From Flavobacteriales bacterium (lineage in GTDB: Bacteria; Bacteroidota; Bacteroidia; NS11-12g; UBA955): a stretch of DNA of 64,000 nt. The translations under genes were made by a program, and so were the position numbers. Positions 8,617 to 17,049 of this stretch are shown here, in pieces (the first letter of the stretch is position 1; every line of letters starts with the position of its first letter). The notes beneath the pieces were generated by a model. The model made no database searches and had not been told where the DNA came from. It worked only from the letters and a program-made list of their open reading frames with translations. The DNA is taken from contig CANFLS010000004.1 of NCBI GenBank assembly GCA_947447955.1, positions 62,001 through 126,000 on the forward strand, in the 5' to 3' direction.

Positions 8617-9738
8617 TTATTTTAACAAGCCCACCATGTCAACGGTGCGCAAAAATGAACCACTCACATTATTTGTAAGGGCAACAAAACATTTGTTTTC
8701 ATCGAGGCAAGACCAAAAATAGGTTCTAAAGCCTTTCCACCAACCATTGTGGAATGCCCATCTTTTACCATCAATCCATTTGATTCTCCAACCCATTGCA
8801 TAGTAACCATCGGCACTTGCAACAGCCGTTGGTGTCCACATTTCTTGTTTGGTGTAACTGTGTAAAATGTAGGAACTTCGCAAAGCCCTATCCAAAAGAA
8901 ACATTTCAAAAACACTAGAATACACGCCTTTATCGCCTGTTGTACCATTAAAAATATTATCCTCAAACATACTCCAATTGTCATACCCTTGAACCGGATA
9001 ATCCTGAATTGGAATGCTATCGAAATTGCAAATATGGGTAAACTTCATATCTGCTACTTTGCAAATGTTATTTTTCACAAACGACCTAAAATCTTGCTTG
9101 CTGGTTCTCTCTACAATTAAACTCAACAAAGCGAAATTCGAATTGCAATAGTCATAATTCCCAGGTCTAACAAATCTCTTATCGGGCTGTGCGTTCAGCA
9201 AGTCAACAACGTCTTCATTTACCAAATGCCTATTTCCTTCCCTTAAATTAAATCCTTTATAATTAAAATAAAAGTAATCAGGAAGTCCAGAAGTATGGCT
9301 CAATAAATTCCTGAGGGTTAAGTTGGTTCTTTTGAATTCCGGAATATACCAATGCACACTGTCGTCAATATTCAAATATCCATCTTGATGCAACATCATG
9401 ACTGAAATACCGGTAAAAACTTTCGATACAGACGCCAATTGAAACACTTCATCGGGGTAAACAGAATCTTTTGTCCCCTTTAATCTAAATCCACGAGATC
9501 CGTATATAATACTGTCGTTTTTAAACATTAAAAACGACCCATTAAAGTTGCCTATTCTGTTAAATCTATCAAAAAACTTATTGATTTTCCGAGAAGTAGT
9601 ATCAGAAAAAGGCACATACTTTTGCTGAAAAGCAATTTCAGTTGAACTCATTGGCCTGGTATTTTGCGCTATAAGATATTGAGGGACAATGATCCCCAAT
9701 AAAAATATGATGCGGCAATATTTACGAAGCTGTTGCAT
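8617..9738 (-). CDS. Serine hydrolase, class C beta-lactamase/DD-peptidase family
   Basis: Penicillin-binding-protein-like serine hydrolase, probably exported; signal peptide residues 1-25 end YLIAQ. All three motifs are present. The nucleophile motif SVSK lies at 103-106, the YxN motif (YCN) at about 197-199, and an HNG triad replaces the usual K/HxG at about 330-332. The chosen start is the ATG at 9738. An in-frame TTG at 9753 is part of the -7 box TATTTTTG (9751-9758), so it cannot be the start. The substrate is unknown; esterase, DD-carboxypeptidase or D-amino-acid peptidase are all possible in this family. Confidence 0.85.
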   Translation of the reverse strand: MQQLRKYCRIIFLLGIIVPQYLIAQNTRPMSSTEIAFQQKYVPFSDTTSRKINKFFDRFNRIGNFNGSFLMFKNDSIIYGSRGFRLKGTKDSVYPDEVFQLASVSKVFTGISVMMLHQDGYLNIDDSVHWYIPEFKRTNLTLRNLLSHTSGLPDYFYFNYKGFNLREGNRHLVNEDVVDLLNAQPDKRFVRPGNYDYCNSNFALLSLIVERTSKQDFRSFVKNNICKVADMKFTHICNFDSIPIQDYPVQGYDNWSMFEDNIFNGTTGDKGVYSSVFEMFLLDRALRSSYILHSYTKQEMWTPTAVASADGYYAMGWRIKWIDGKRWAFHNGWWKGFRTYFWSCLDENKCFVALTNNVSGSFLRTVDMVGLLK

Positions 9739-9750
9739 TTTCAACTGCAA

Positions 9751-9758
9751 CAAAAATA
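9751..9758 (-). promoter_or_regulatory. -7 promoter box for the serine hydrolase gene
   Basis: TATTTTTG on the minus strand, 12 nt before the ATG at 9738. It decides the start codon in favour of 9738. Confidence 0.55.
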
Positions 9759-9814
9759 AAGGCTTCAGGAATAAAAAGAGTTGAAGTTACACACACCAAA
9801 ATGGTGCGTATTTT

Positions 9815-10417
9815 TTAAGGAACATTAATGATTTTATGTGTTTGTAGAGAAATTTGCCAATGTGGATTCTCTTTCACAAAATCGATAATTGCAGGGGTCA
9901 TTTTTTCACGCTTATCCCACTCAGGTTGGATAAATAATTTACAAGTTCCGTTGCAAAAATGTTCCCATTTGGTTGCCCATTCAAAATCTGAATTGTTGAA
10001 CGCAACAATTTTTAATTCGTGCGCCTTTGGAATTTCAGATTCCAATGGAAATTTGAATTTCTTTGGCGACAATGTAATCCAATCAAAATTTCCCTGAATT
10101 TCATAAGCGCCAGACGTTTCAATGTGCACCCGAATTCCGTTTTGATGAAATGTATCTACAATGGGATTCAAATCGTACATGGCGGGTTCGCCACCTGTAA
10201 TTACAACTACTTTGGCTTTTGTAGCCGAAACCCATTCAAACATTTGCGCTGCTGAATAGGTTGGATAGCCTTCGGCATTCCAACTTTCTTTCACATCGCA
10301 CCAAGTGCAACCCACGTCGCAACCTGCCAAACGAATAAAATAAGCTGCTACTCCTGTAAATGCACCTTCCCCTTGAATGGTGTAAAAGTGTTCCATTACA
10401 GGAAAAACCGACTCCAT
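9815..10417 (-). CDS. queE: 7-carboxy-7-deazaguanine synthase QueE
   Basis: Radical SAM enzyme that converts 6-carboxytetrahydropterin to 7-carboxy-7-deazaguanine in queuosine biosynthesis. The cluster motif is CDVGCTWC (Cys33, Cys37, Cys40). The N-terminal segment HFYTIQGEGAFTG is diagnostic for QueE, and VITGGEP follows as the SAM-binding segment. At 200 aa it is a short Bacteroidota-type QueE. The start is ATG at 10417, overlapping the folD stop (TGATG), so translation is probably coupled to folD. No queC or queD is in the window. Confidence 0.95.
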   Translation of the reverse strand: MESVFPVMEHFYTIQGEGAFTGVAAYFIRLAGCDVGCTWCDVKESWNAEGYPTYSAAQMFEWVSATKAKVVVITGGEPAMYDLNPIVDTFHQNGIRVHIETSGAYEIQGNFDWITLSPKKFKFPLESEIPKAHELKIVAFNNSDFEWATKWEHFCNGTCKLFIQPEWDKREKMTPAIIDFVKENPHWQISLQTHKIINVP

Positions 10418-11295
10418 CAAAGTTGTGCTTTTCTAGCTTTTAAAGTATTGTTTAATAGTGCAGTGATGGTCATTGGACCTACACCACCTGGTACCGGAGT
10501 AATTGCAGACGCTACTTTTTCTACAGACTCAAAATCAACGTCTCCGCACAATCTCCAACCTGCTTTTTTACTTGCATCGTCAACACGTGTTGTTCCAACA
10601 TCTATCACAACTGCTCCTTCTTTTACCATATCGCCAGTTACAAAACCTGGTTTCCCAATGGCAGCAACAATGATATCAGCTTGTTTGGTATAAAAAGATA
10701 AGTTTTCAGTACGGCTATGACACACAGTTACTGTTGCATTTCCAGTTTTACCGGGGTTTGAAAGTAAAATCGAAATAGGACGACCTACAATATTACTACG
10801 GCCAATAACCACAGCGTGCTTACCAGAAGTTTCAATTCCATAATGGGCCAAAATCATGGTAATTCCCAATGGCGTAGCAGAAACGATACCATCATTTCCT
10901 TTAGCCAATTGTCCCATGTTCACATCGTGAAATCCATCTACATCCTTTTCAGGCAAGATGGCTTGGGTAATTTTGGTTTCATTGATATGTTTAGGCAATG
11001 GCAATTGCACTATTAACCCATCGATTTCAGGATTTTGGTTAATTTCTGCAATTTTTTCTAACAATTCTTCTTCGGTAAGGGTTGCATCATAACGAATTAC
11101 AGATCCAGAAAACCCAACTTCGTGACAAGCTTTTTCTTTTGCAGCCACATAAGTTTGACTTCCACCGTCATTCCCAACCAAAATTGCCACCAAATGAGGC
11201 GCACGATTTCCGTTTGCAACCATTTCACTCACTTCTTGAGTGATCTTTTGCTTAAGTGTATCGGCAACTTCTTTGCCATTTAATATCAATGCCAT
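10417..11295 (-). CDS. folD: Bifunctional methylene-THF dehydrogenase / methenyl-THF cyclohydrolase
   Basis: One-carbon metabolism enzyme interconverting 5,10-methylene-THF and 10-formyl-THF with NADP. The YVAAKEKAC segment contains the catalytic Tyr/Lys region. DGLIVQLPLPKHI, DVDGFHDVN and the Rossmann segment VIGRSNIVGRP are present, and PGGVGPMTI is near the C-terminus. The start is set at ATG 11295 (292 aa). A TTG at 11313 is in frame, but the -7 box TATTTTTG (11301-11308) lies between them, which excludes the upstream start. It overlaps queE by one base. Confidence 0.96.
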   Translation of the reverse strand: MALILNGKEVADTLKQKITQEVSEMVANGNRAPHLVAILVGNDGGSQTYVAAKEKACHEVGFSGSVIRYDATLTEEELLEKIAEINQNPEIDGLIVQLPLPKHINETKITQAILPEKDVDGFHDVNMGQLAKGNDGIVSATPLGITMILAHYGIETSGKHAVVIGRSNIVGRPISILLSNPGKTGNATVTVCHSRTENLSFYTKQADIIVAAIGKPGFVTGDMVKEGAVVIDVGTTRVDDASKKAGWRLCGDVDFESVEKVASAITPVPGGVGPMTITALLNNTLKARKAQL

Positions 11296-11300
11296 TGCTA

Positions 11301-11308
11301 CAAAAATA
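11301..11308 (-). promoter_or_regulatory. -7 promoter box for folD-queE
   Basis: TATTTTTG on the minus strand ends 5 nt before the folD ATG, predicting a leaderless or nearly leaderless mRNA. Confidence 0.6.
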
Positions 11309-11359
11309 CTCAATTTAAAGGAAATTAGGAAGGAAAATCGAATCTTTCCACCAATTGAA

Positions 11360-13771
11360 TTACATCAATTCAACGTAAGTGCAGCCATCACCACCCCTAT
11401 CGGCATGCTCGTCGTAATACCTTTTTACAAAGTTGATGGTCTTTAAATGTTGCCTCAACAACTTTTTCAGAATACCATCGCCACGGCCATGAATAATCTT
11501 GATGGTTCCTTGACCCAAAGCATACGCTTCATCGAGCCATTTTTGCAATTTCAAAACCGCTTCATCTCCCCTAACCCCGCGCAAATCCAATTCCACAGAA
11601 AAAGTTGCTTGGCGTTCAACCCAGTTAAATCCAACCTTTGCTTTTTGCTTGCTGTTACCAGCAACAGACCGCGACATTTGCAATTCTTCAATTGGAACCC
11701 ACATTTTCAACAATCCAAATGCAACTTGAACCTTGTTCTTTTTCACTTCAATGACCTCCCCTTCCTGATCACTCATCTTGTTTTTCACTTTGGTTCCAGG
11801 TAAAATTTCACTTGCCTTAATCGGAACCGCAGTTACTTCAGCTGGCTTTGGTTGATTTTGAGGGACAATTTTCTGTTGCGATTTATCCGCAGCGGTATTC
11901 ACAGATTCTTTAAACTGATCCAATTGCTTCCGCGCTTTCATGGTTGGCTCTTTTTTAGCGCCATGTTCGCGAATAATACGAATGGTATTTTCTATTTGTT
12001 GGTTGGTATCAGAAAGTAACTTTTGAGCTTCCCATCGTGCCATATCAACCACTTCTTTTCGTTTCGATTGAAGTTTCTCTTTTAACTTACCGTATTCCTC
12101 TTGGAGTTCGTTAAGGTGCGAAGATTTTTGCTCATTGTCGGTAATTAGTTTTAGCAAATACTGATTTTGTTGCTCCAAATGCAACATCATATCCTCAGTT
12201 TTTCCAATTTCCTTACCTGTCAACTCCTCAATACGCTTCATCCAATTTTCGTCAAAACCAGTTTTCCGCATCAATTCCAACGCAAAACTGCTACCGGGCT
12301 TCCCCATTACAAACGTATATAACGGCTTCAATCCTTTTGCATCATAGGCCATACTGGCTTGAGCAACGTGCTCAATACCCAAACCCCATTCCCTCAATTG
12401 AGAAAAGTGGGTAGTGGCAATTGCAAAAGCCCCTTTTTCAAGCAACTGCTCCATCAACGCTTGCGCAATAGGAGCTCCAAAGCGGGGATCAGTTCCAGCG
12501 CCAATCTCATCCAAGCCAATGAATGCATTTGGTCCTGTTTGTGCTAAAATGGCCTTCAAATGGGACAAATGTGCACTAAAAGTACTTAATCCTTGCTCAA
12601 TACTCTGTCCATCACCGCAATCAATGGCCAAAAACTCAAACACCGAAAATTCACTTTCGGGCAAAGCTGTTACATACAAACCGCACTGAAACATATATTG
12701 CAGCAGCAAGGCAGTTTTCAAAACAACACTCTTACCACCGGCATTCGGACCGCTCACAACCACAATGCGCTTGTCGTGCATGTGCAATGAAAGGGGTACA
12801 ATTTTCTGATTTTGCTTACCAAGTTCCTTTTTCAACACCGGATGAAAAGCATTTTTCAACACTATTGTATGTACTTCAGAATATCGGGGTCTATTGGCAC
12901 CGTAATTGGCGCAAATTTGTTGCTTGGCATAAATGAAATCAGTCATTGCCATTTGCATCATTAACTGATTTAACTCACTATGAAAAGGCTTTAAATCGGA
13001 AGTGAGTTGTTTCAGGATTTTTTCACGTTCACGTCTGCGTTCGGCATACATTTCCTTCAACAAATTATTCATTTCCAGAATAGCAGTTGGCTCAACGTAT
13101 AATATTTTTCCTGTTGCCGAAATATCTTTTACAAAACCTTGAACTTTTCTTTTGAATTCAGCAATGATTGGAATTACCAAACGTTCTTCACGCACCGTAA
13201 CATCAGTTTCGGCGGTATATCCTGCTTGTTTCCACTCCCTAAAAATTGACTTCGTTTGGTTTCTAATTTCCCTTTCCAAGCGATTAATTTCTTGGGTCAA
13301 CTTTTGATAAATCGGCGATGCATTGGGTTTTAAACTCGCATCTTCTTCAATTACCTTTAATATCAAATCTGAACAAGGCTTTACCGCGTAGTTCGACAAA
13401 AACAAAGTAGCAAATCGAGGAAACTGTTCCTGGCGTTGGTGAATAATGGTAAATACTTTTTGATAAGATTGAAGCACCCTTAGTATTGCCAACAGTTCAT
13501 CTTCCATGAAAAAGTAATTTTCAATGTCGATGTGTTTTAACCACAGCGAAATATCTGCCGTTTCGTTAAACTGAAAAATTGAGGGGAAAGTACCTAGAAG
13601 TATATTGGCTTCATCGAGCAAACCGAGTTCCGATTCAATGTCTTCCCATTTGGTAAGCATTGAAAAATCATTTGCCATTTTCACTGAGGTTTCAAACCTG
13701 CAGCGCTGTGCTATTTCATTTCTTATTTGTTGAAACCCAACAATTGACTCAAACTGACTTGGGTATTTCAA
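11360..13771 (-). CDS. mutS2: MutS2 family ATPase with Smr nuclease domain
   Basis: MutS-homologous ATPase of the MutS2 branch, in other bacteria linked to suppression of recombination or to rescue of collided ribosomes. The core and clamp region occupies about 1-310. Walker A GPNAGGKS lies near residue 340, followed by GLDEIGAGTDP (Walker B) and a long coiled coil (about 500-640). A KOW-like segment (about 650-690) follows, and the C-terminal Smr domain has LDLRG and IHGRG (about 727-803). The length of 803 aa is typical. The start overlaps the stop of the DUF4296 lipoprotein gene by 4 nt, so the two form an operon. Confidence 0.96.
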   Translation of the reverse strand: MKYPSQFESIVGFQQIRNEIAQRCRFETSVKMANDFSMLTKWEDIESELGLLDEANILLGTFPSIFQFNETADISLWLKHIDIENYFFMEDELLAILRVLQSYQKVFTIIHQRQEQFPRFATLFLSNYAVKPCSDLILKVIEEDASLKPNASPIYQKLTQEINRLEREIRNQTKSIFREWKQAGYTAETDVTVREERLVIPIIAEFKRKVQGFVKDISATGKILYVEPTAILEMNNLLKEMYAERRREREKILKQLTSDLKPFHSELNQLMMQMAMTDFIYAKQQICANYGANRPRYSEVHTIVLKNAFHPVLKKELGKQNQKIVPLSLHMHDKRIVVVSGPNAGGKSVVLKTALLLQYMFQCGLYVTALPESEFSVFEFLAIDCGDGQSIEQGLSTFSAHLSHLKAILAQTGPNAFIGLDEIGAGTDPRFGAPIAQALMEQLLEKGAFAIATTHFSQLREWGLGIEHVAQASMAYDAKGLKPLYTFVMGKPGSSFALELMRKTGFDENWMKRIEELTGKEIGKTEDMMLHLEQQNQYLLKLITDNEQKSSHLNELQEEYGKLKEKLQSKRKEVVDMARWEAQKLLSDTNQQIENTIRIIREHGAKKEPTMKARKQLDQFKESVNTAADKSQQKIVPQNQPKPAEVTAVPIKASEILPGTKVKNKMSDQEGEVIEVKKNKVQVAFGLLKMWVPIEELQMSRSVAGNSKQKAKVGFNWVERQATFSVELDLRGVRGDEAVLKLQKWLDEAYALGQGTIKIIHGRGDGILKKLLRQHLKTINFVKRYYDEHADRGGDGCTYVELM

Positions 13772-14118
13772 GGCTTATCTAATTTATGTTTCACTTCGTC
13801 TTTTTGAAGTTTCACAATGACTTTTTCCATGAGTGCCGCAAATTCTTTTCCGTCTAATTTGTATGCAGAAAGTGTGGTTTCGAAATCTTTCACATCAACG
13901 TTGTGTTTTTTTACAATAAAACCATAATTCCTCATCCAAACGCTGTCTGGCAAAATTGCATAATTGTATTTAATTTGAACGCCGGCTTCTAGCACCATTG
14001 CATCAGCAAGAATATCAACCATTTTAGATTCCGCAACTGGGAAACTGCGAGAATTACAAGCAAAAAAGCCTGTAATCAGAACAATCATTGTAATTTTGTT
14101 GCGAAGGTTGCACCTCAT
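13768..14118 (-). CDS. DUF4296 domain lipoprotein
   Basis: Short lipoprotein (116 aa) with lipobox TGFFAC (Cys21). The body (MVDILADAMVLEAGVQIKYN, then DSVWMRNYGFIVKKHNVD) fits the Bacteroidota family DUF4296, whose function is unknown. The start is ATG 14118. An in-frame TTG at 14127 overlaps the -7 box TAATTTTG and is rejected. It is translationally coupled to mutS2. The start codon sits inside the inverted repeat TTGCACC-N6-GGTGCAA. Confidence 0.78.
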   Translation of the reverse strand: MRCNLRNKITMIVLITGFFACNSRSFPVAESKMVDILADAMVLEAGVQIKYNYAILPDSVWMRNYGFIVKKHNVDVKDFETTLSAYKLDGKEFAALMEKVIVKLQKDEVKHKLDKP

Positions 14119-14128
14119 ATGGTGCAAA
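14109..14128. promoter_or_regulatory. Operator-like inverted repeat in the divergent promoter region
   Basis: TTGCACC (14109-14115), a 6-nt spacer and GGTGCAA (14122-14128) form a 7-bp perfect dyad. It covers the DUF4296 start codon and part of the -7 box and lies 11 nt from the divergent YggS-like start. Confidence 0.4.
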
Positions 14129-14132
14129 ATTA
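14125..14132 (-). promoter_or_regulatory. -7 promoter box for the DUF4296-mutS2 operon
   Basis: TAATTTTG on the minus strand, 6 nt before the ATG at 14118. Confidence 0.5.
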
Positions 14133-14138
14133 AGGAAA

Positions 14139-14798
14139 ATGAACCGCATCGCAGAAAATATTGCTCGAATTAATAGTGAACTTCCACAAACCACCCAATT
14201 TATTGTGGTGAGTAAATACAGAGAAGTAGAAGAAATTCAACAGGTTTATAATTGTAATCAACGTGTTTTTGCCGAAAATAGGGTTCAGCCCCTCCTTGAA
14301 CGCAAAGAAGCTTTACCCCAAGATATTGAATGGCATTTGATTGGACATTTACAAACCAACAAAGTAAAGTTTATTGCTCCTTTTATAGCGATGATACATT
14401 CAGTAGATAGCAGGCATTTGCTCGATGAAATTCAGAAGCAAGCGCAAAAATACAACCGCGTTATTCCTTGCCTTTTCCAACTGCATTTGGCCCAAGAAGA
14501 AAGTAAATTTGGTATAGTGCCAGAAAATATTCCTTCTTTTTTTGAGGGACTTAATCCGTCCAATTATCCCAATGTTCAGTTCTGCGGAATTATGAGCATG
14601 GGCAGTTTAACCCATGATGTTGAACTCACAAAAAAGGAATTCGCACAAGCACAATCATATTTCAAAGAAATCAAATCAACATATTTTCCAACTTTAGAAA
14701 GCTTCAAAGAACTTTCAATAGGGATGAGTGGCGATTATAAAATTGCCATTGAATACGGCAGCACCATGGTGAGAATTGGCAGTGCTGTTTTTGAGTAA
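14139..14798 (+). CDS. YggS-family PLP homeostasis protein
   Basis: Fold type III pyridoxal-phosphate-binding protein of the YggS/PROSC family, which buffers free PLP and has no known catalytic activity. The PLP lysine is in the VVSKYR segment near residue 25. Further family motifs are AENRVQ, WHLIGHLQTNKVK, SVDS and the C-terminal phosphate-binding MSGDYKIAIEYGSTMVRIGSAVF. The length of 219 aa is normal. It stands alone and is transcribed away from the mutS2 operon. Confidence 0.93.
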   Translation: MNRIAENIARINSELPQTTQFIVVSKYREVEEIQQVYNCNQRVFAENRVQPLLERKEALPQDIEWHLIGHLQTNKVKFIAPFIAMIHSVDSRHLLDEIQKQAQKYNRVIPCLFQLHLAQEESKFGIVPENIPSFFEGLNPSNYPNVQFCGIMSMGSLTHDVELTKKEFAQAQSYFKEIKSTYFPTLESFKELSIGMSGDYKIAIEYGSTMVRIGSAVFE

Positions 14799-14809
14799 AT
14801 GTTTATTTT

Positions 14810-14859
14810 AATACACAATATGTAGTTTTTAAGCTATATTTGTTTAATAAAATACACAA
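14810..14859 (+). promoter_or_regulatory. hipBA promoter with paired AATACACAA operator candidates
   Basis: The -7 box TATATTTG at 14835-14842 is bracketed by two identical 9-nt direct repeats, AATACACAA, at 14810-14818 and 14851-14859. They are 41 nt apart start to start, about four helical turns. This layout suits cooperative autorepression by the HipB-like protein encoded just downstream. Confidence 0.5.
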
Positions 14860-14860
14860 A

Positions 14861-15124
14861 ATGATTGATGTTATTACCATAAAAGATGTCAAGCTACAAC
14901 TTGGTGAGATGTGTAAACAACACCGAAAACAAGCCAACCTCACACAAGAGGAACTTGCGAAACTCTTGGTATTATCTCGGTTTACGATTCAAAATTTTGA
15001 AAGCGGTAAAAATGCAACGCTTGACACGGTATTGCGCATTGCCTACCATTTTGGATACCTGTCAACCCTCCATAAAATGATCACCGAATCAATCGAAACT
15101 GCCAAAATTGAACCGTTCTATTAG
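14861..15124 (+). CDS. HipB-like Xre-family antitoxin/regulator
   Basis: An 87-aa helix-turn-helix protein of the Xre/Cro family. The HTH runs from about residue 18 to 72 (KQANLTQEELAKLL, then FTIQNFESGK, then TLDTVLRIAYHFGYL). The start is ATG 14861. An in-frame TTG at 14840 lies in the -7 box. The next gene, a HipA-like kinase, begins 1 nt after the stop. Order and spacing match hipBA toxin-antitoxin modules, in which HipB neutralises HipA and represses the operon. The paired AATACACAA repeats support autoregulation. This role is inferred. Confidence 0.85.
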   Translation: MIDVITIKDVKLQLGEMCKQHRKQANLTQEELAKLLVLSRFTIQNFESGKNATLDTVLRIAYHFGYLSTLHKMITESIETAKIEPFY

Positions 15125-15125
15125 T

Positions 15126-16391
15126 ATGAAAATAAACAAATCAATCAAAGTTCTATTGTTTAACCAAGAAATTGGAACATTGGGTTACGACGTTGATCTC
15201 AAGACTGCTTTTTTTCAATATCACCCAAATTATCTTAACCAGAATACGCTTAAAAACATTTTCCCTTATGTCTTTAAACGCATATCTCCTATTCAAAAAT
15301 TCAACCAATTTTTCGGAGAAACATACCGAGGTCTTCCTCCAATGATTGCTGATTCCTTACCTGATATGTTTGGTAATATCATATTTAAAGAATGGCTCAA
15401 TGCACAAAATAAGGATTTCAAAAATATGAGTTCATTAGATCAATTGATGTATGTTGGAAAGCGTGGAATGGGGGCACTTGAATTCGAACCCAATATGGAG
15501 AATTTACCAGAATCAGATATCCATTTAAACGAAATCATTGAAGTTGTCAATCAAATACTCGAACTAAAATCTAACACCTCTGAAAACAAATTAAATTCAC
15601 AAGCCCTATTAAACATCTATAAAATTGGAACATCGGCTGGAGGAGCAAGACCCAAAATTCTTATTTCCGAAAACAAAATCACTGGGAAAATCATTCCGGG
15701 AGATGTAAACTATTCCAACGATTACCTCCACTATCTTGTTAAAATCAATATTGATGAAGGACTTGGATATAGCAAAGAAAAAATAGAGTTTGCATACTAC
15801 GAATTGGCAAAACTGGTTGGAATTCGAATGTCAGATAGCAAATTGATTGACGACAAACATTTTGCAACAATTCGTTTTGATAGACTAAACGGAAACAAAA
15901 TACATACTCTCACTGCTTGTGGCATGACTGGTTGGGATTATAAAAAAGCAGAAGATTCTAGTTATGAGAATTTATTTAAACTTGCAATTGATCTGCAAAT
16001 TCCCATCAGTGATATCAATGAATTGTATTTAAGGATGGTGTTTAATGTGATTTTTGCAAACATAGATGACCATTTAAAAAATCACAGTTTCATATATAAT
16101 GAAGAGACTGATTCATGGCGTTTATCTCCGGCATATGACATTACTTATTCTCTCAATTTAAATTTGGTATTTAGTAATGTAAATAGAGCATTGTCAATCA
16201 ATCAAAAACGCAATGAAATATCTCGAAAAGACATCATGAAAATTGCGGATGAATTTTCAATTAGTAACGCAGAAGAACTCATAGACAAAGTGATTGAAAT
16301 AAGCTCACAGTGGAATTCAATTGCAACCAATTTATTGATTCCAAGTAAAGTTATTCAATCCATTCAAAAAGATTTCAATCTATTAAATTAA
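15126..16391 (+). CDS. HipA-like serine/threonine kinase (toxin candidate)
   Basis: A 421-aa protein. The N-terminal HipA subdomain (about 1-120) includes GLPPMIADSLPD near 69-80. The glycine-rich nucleotide loop GTSAGGARPK lies at 168-177. The kinase catalytic segment NIDDHLKNH (312-320) gives the catalytic Asp and the Mg-binding Asn. LSPAYDIT (333-340) supplies the second metal Asp338. The known E. coli HipA phosphorylates a tRNA synthetase and induces persistence; the target here is unknown. The start is ATG 15126; the earlier in-frame TTG at 15108 would overlap hipB. All catalytic residues are present, so it looks active. It ends at a strong hairpin terminator. Confidence 0.88.
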   Translation: MKINKSIKVLLFNQEIGTLGYDVDLKTAFFQYHPNYLNQNTLKNIFPYVFKRISPIQKFNQFFGETYRGLPPMIADSLPDMFGNIIFKEWLNAQNKDFKNMSSLDQLMYVGKRGMGALEFEPNMENLPESDIHLNEIIEVVNQILELKSNTSENKLNSQALLNIYKIGTSAGGARPKILISENKITGKIIPGDVNYSNDYLHYLVKINIDEGLGYSKEKIEFAYYELAKLVGIRMSDSKLIDDKHFATIRFDRLNGNKIHTLTACGMTGWDYKKAEDSSYENLFKLAIDLQIPISDINELYLRMVFNVIFANIDDHLKNHSFIYNEETDSWRLSPAYDITYSLNLNLVFSNVNRALSINQKRNEISRKDIMKIADEFSISNAEELIDKVIEISSQWNSIATNLLIPSKVIQSIQKDFNLLN

Positions 16392-16420
16392 AAAGGGCCG
16401 TCATTTCTGACGGCCCTTTT
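16391..16420. terminator. Bidirectional hairpin terminator between hipA and an OMP gene
   Basis: AAAAGGGCCGTCA, loop TTTC, TGACGGCCCTTTT: a 13-bp perfect stem with T-runs on both strands between convergent genes. Confidence 0.92.
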
Positions 16421-16447
16421 CGGTTATTGTTGTTTGTTGTTGTTTTA

Positions 16448-17020
16448 TTATTGGAATCTGAAACGAGCACCTACTTGGAAAACCAAACAGTTGAATTCAG
16501 GACTTGCAGTACCATTGCCTTGGCTATTATAAGTACCCGCTGAAAAGATTGCACCAGCCTCACCGAAAAGTTTGATGGCATCTGATACACTAAAATTAGC
16601 GACTACACCCGCATTCATTGACCAGGTTGCGTCTTCTTGTGGTTCAGGCAAATTGTCGGCTGTCATAGAGTAGCTAGACAAACCAGCACCTAGTTTACCC
16701 GCAACGTTGAAATCTTCGTCGGCATCGCCTACCAAATACCTACCGTAACCTGCATTTAAATGCATGAAACTTATTTTTGTTCCAGAAGCACCGTCTGCGT
16801 AATCTTTATTTGAAAGAATCACATCTCCAAAGAAGAAAGATTCATCTTGTTCGTATTGGATTTTAGCAGAGAACGATGATGTCATGGTTCCCAAACCAGC
16901 ACCAAAATACATTGTTGGCGCATATCCAGCACCAATACTTAAGTTGCTAATTTCGAATTGTGCATTAGAAACTGAAATTCCTCCAAGAAACAATGCAATT
17001 GATAATAAAATCTTTTTCAT
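16448..17020 (-). CDS. Outer-membrane beta-barrel (porin-like) protein
   Basis: A 190-aa protein with signal peptide 1-20 (ending SNAQ). The body has alternating hydrophobic strands and Gly/aromatic turns (LSIGAGYAPTMYFGAGLG). The C-terminal strand is VFQVGARFRFQ with a terminal aromatic pair, as in small OmpA/OmpW-like barrels of Bacteroidota. No binding motif allows a substrate to be named. It lies 29 nt downstream of dnaN on the same strand. It ends at a bidirectional terminator shared with hipA. Confidence 0.82.
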   Translation of the reverse strand: MKKILLSIALFLGGISVSNAQFEISNLSIGAGYAPTMYFGAGLGTMTSSFSAKIQYEQDESFFFGDVILSNKDYADGASGTKISFMHLNAGYGRYLVGDADEDFNVAGKLGAGLSSYSMTADNLPEPQEDATWSMNAGVVANFSVSDAIKLFGEAGAIFSAGTYNSQGNGTASPEFNCLVFQVGARFRFQ

Positions 17021-17049
17021 TTTTATATTTAAACGGTTAGTTTTTTAAA

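Noticed and set aside
8664..8984. Second minus-strand frame inside the serine hydrolase gene
   Set aside because: Out-of-frame shadow of a gene whose three catalytic motifs are intact.
11360..13771. Classical mismatch-repair MutS
   Set aside because: The C-terminal Smr domain and lack of MutS N-terminal mismatch-recognition domain place it in MutS2.
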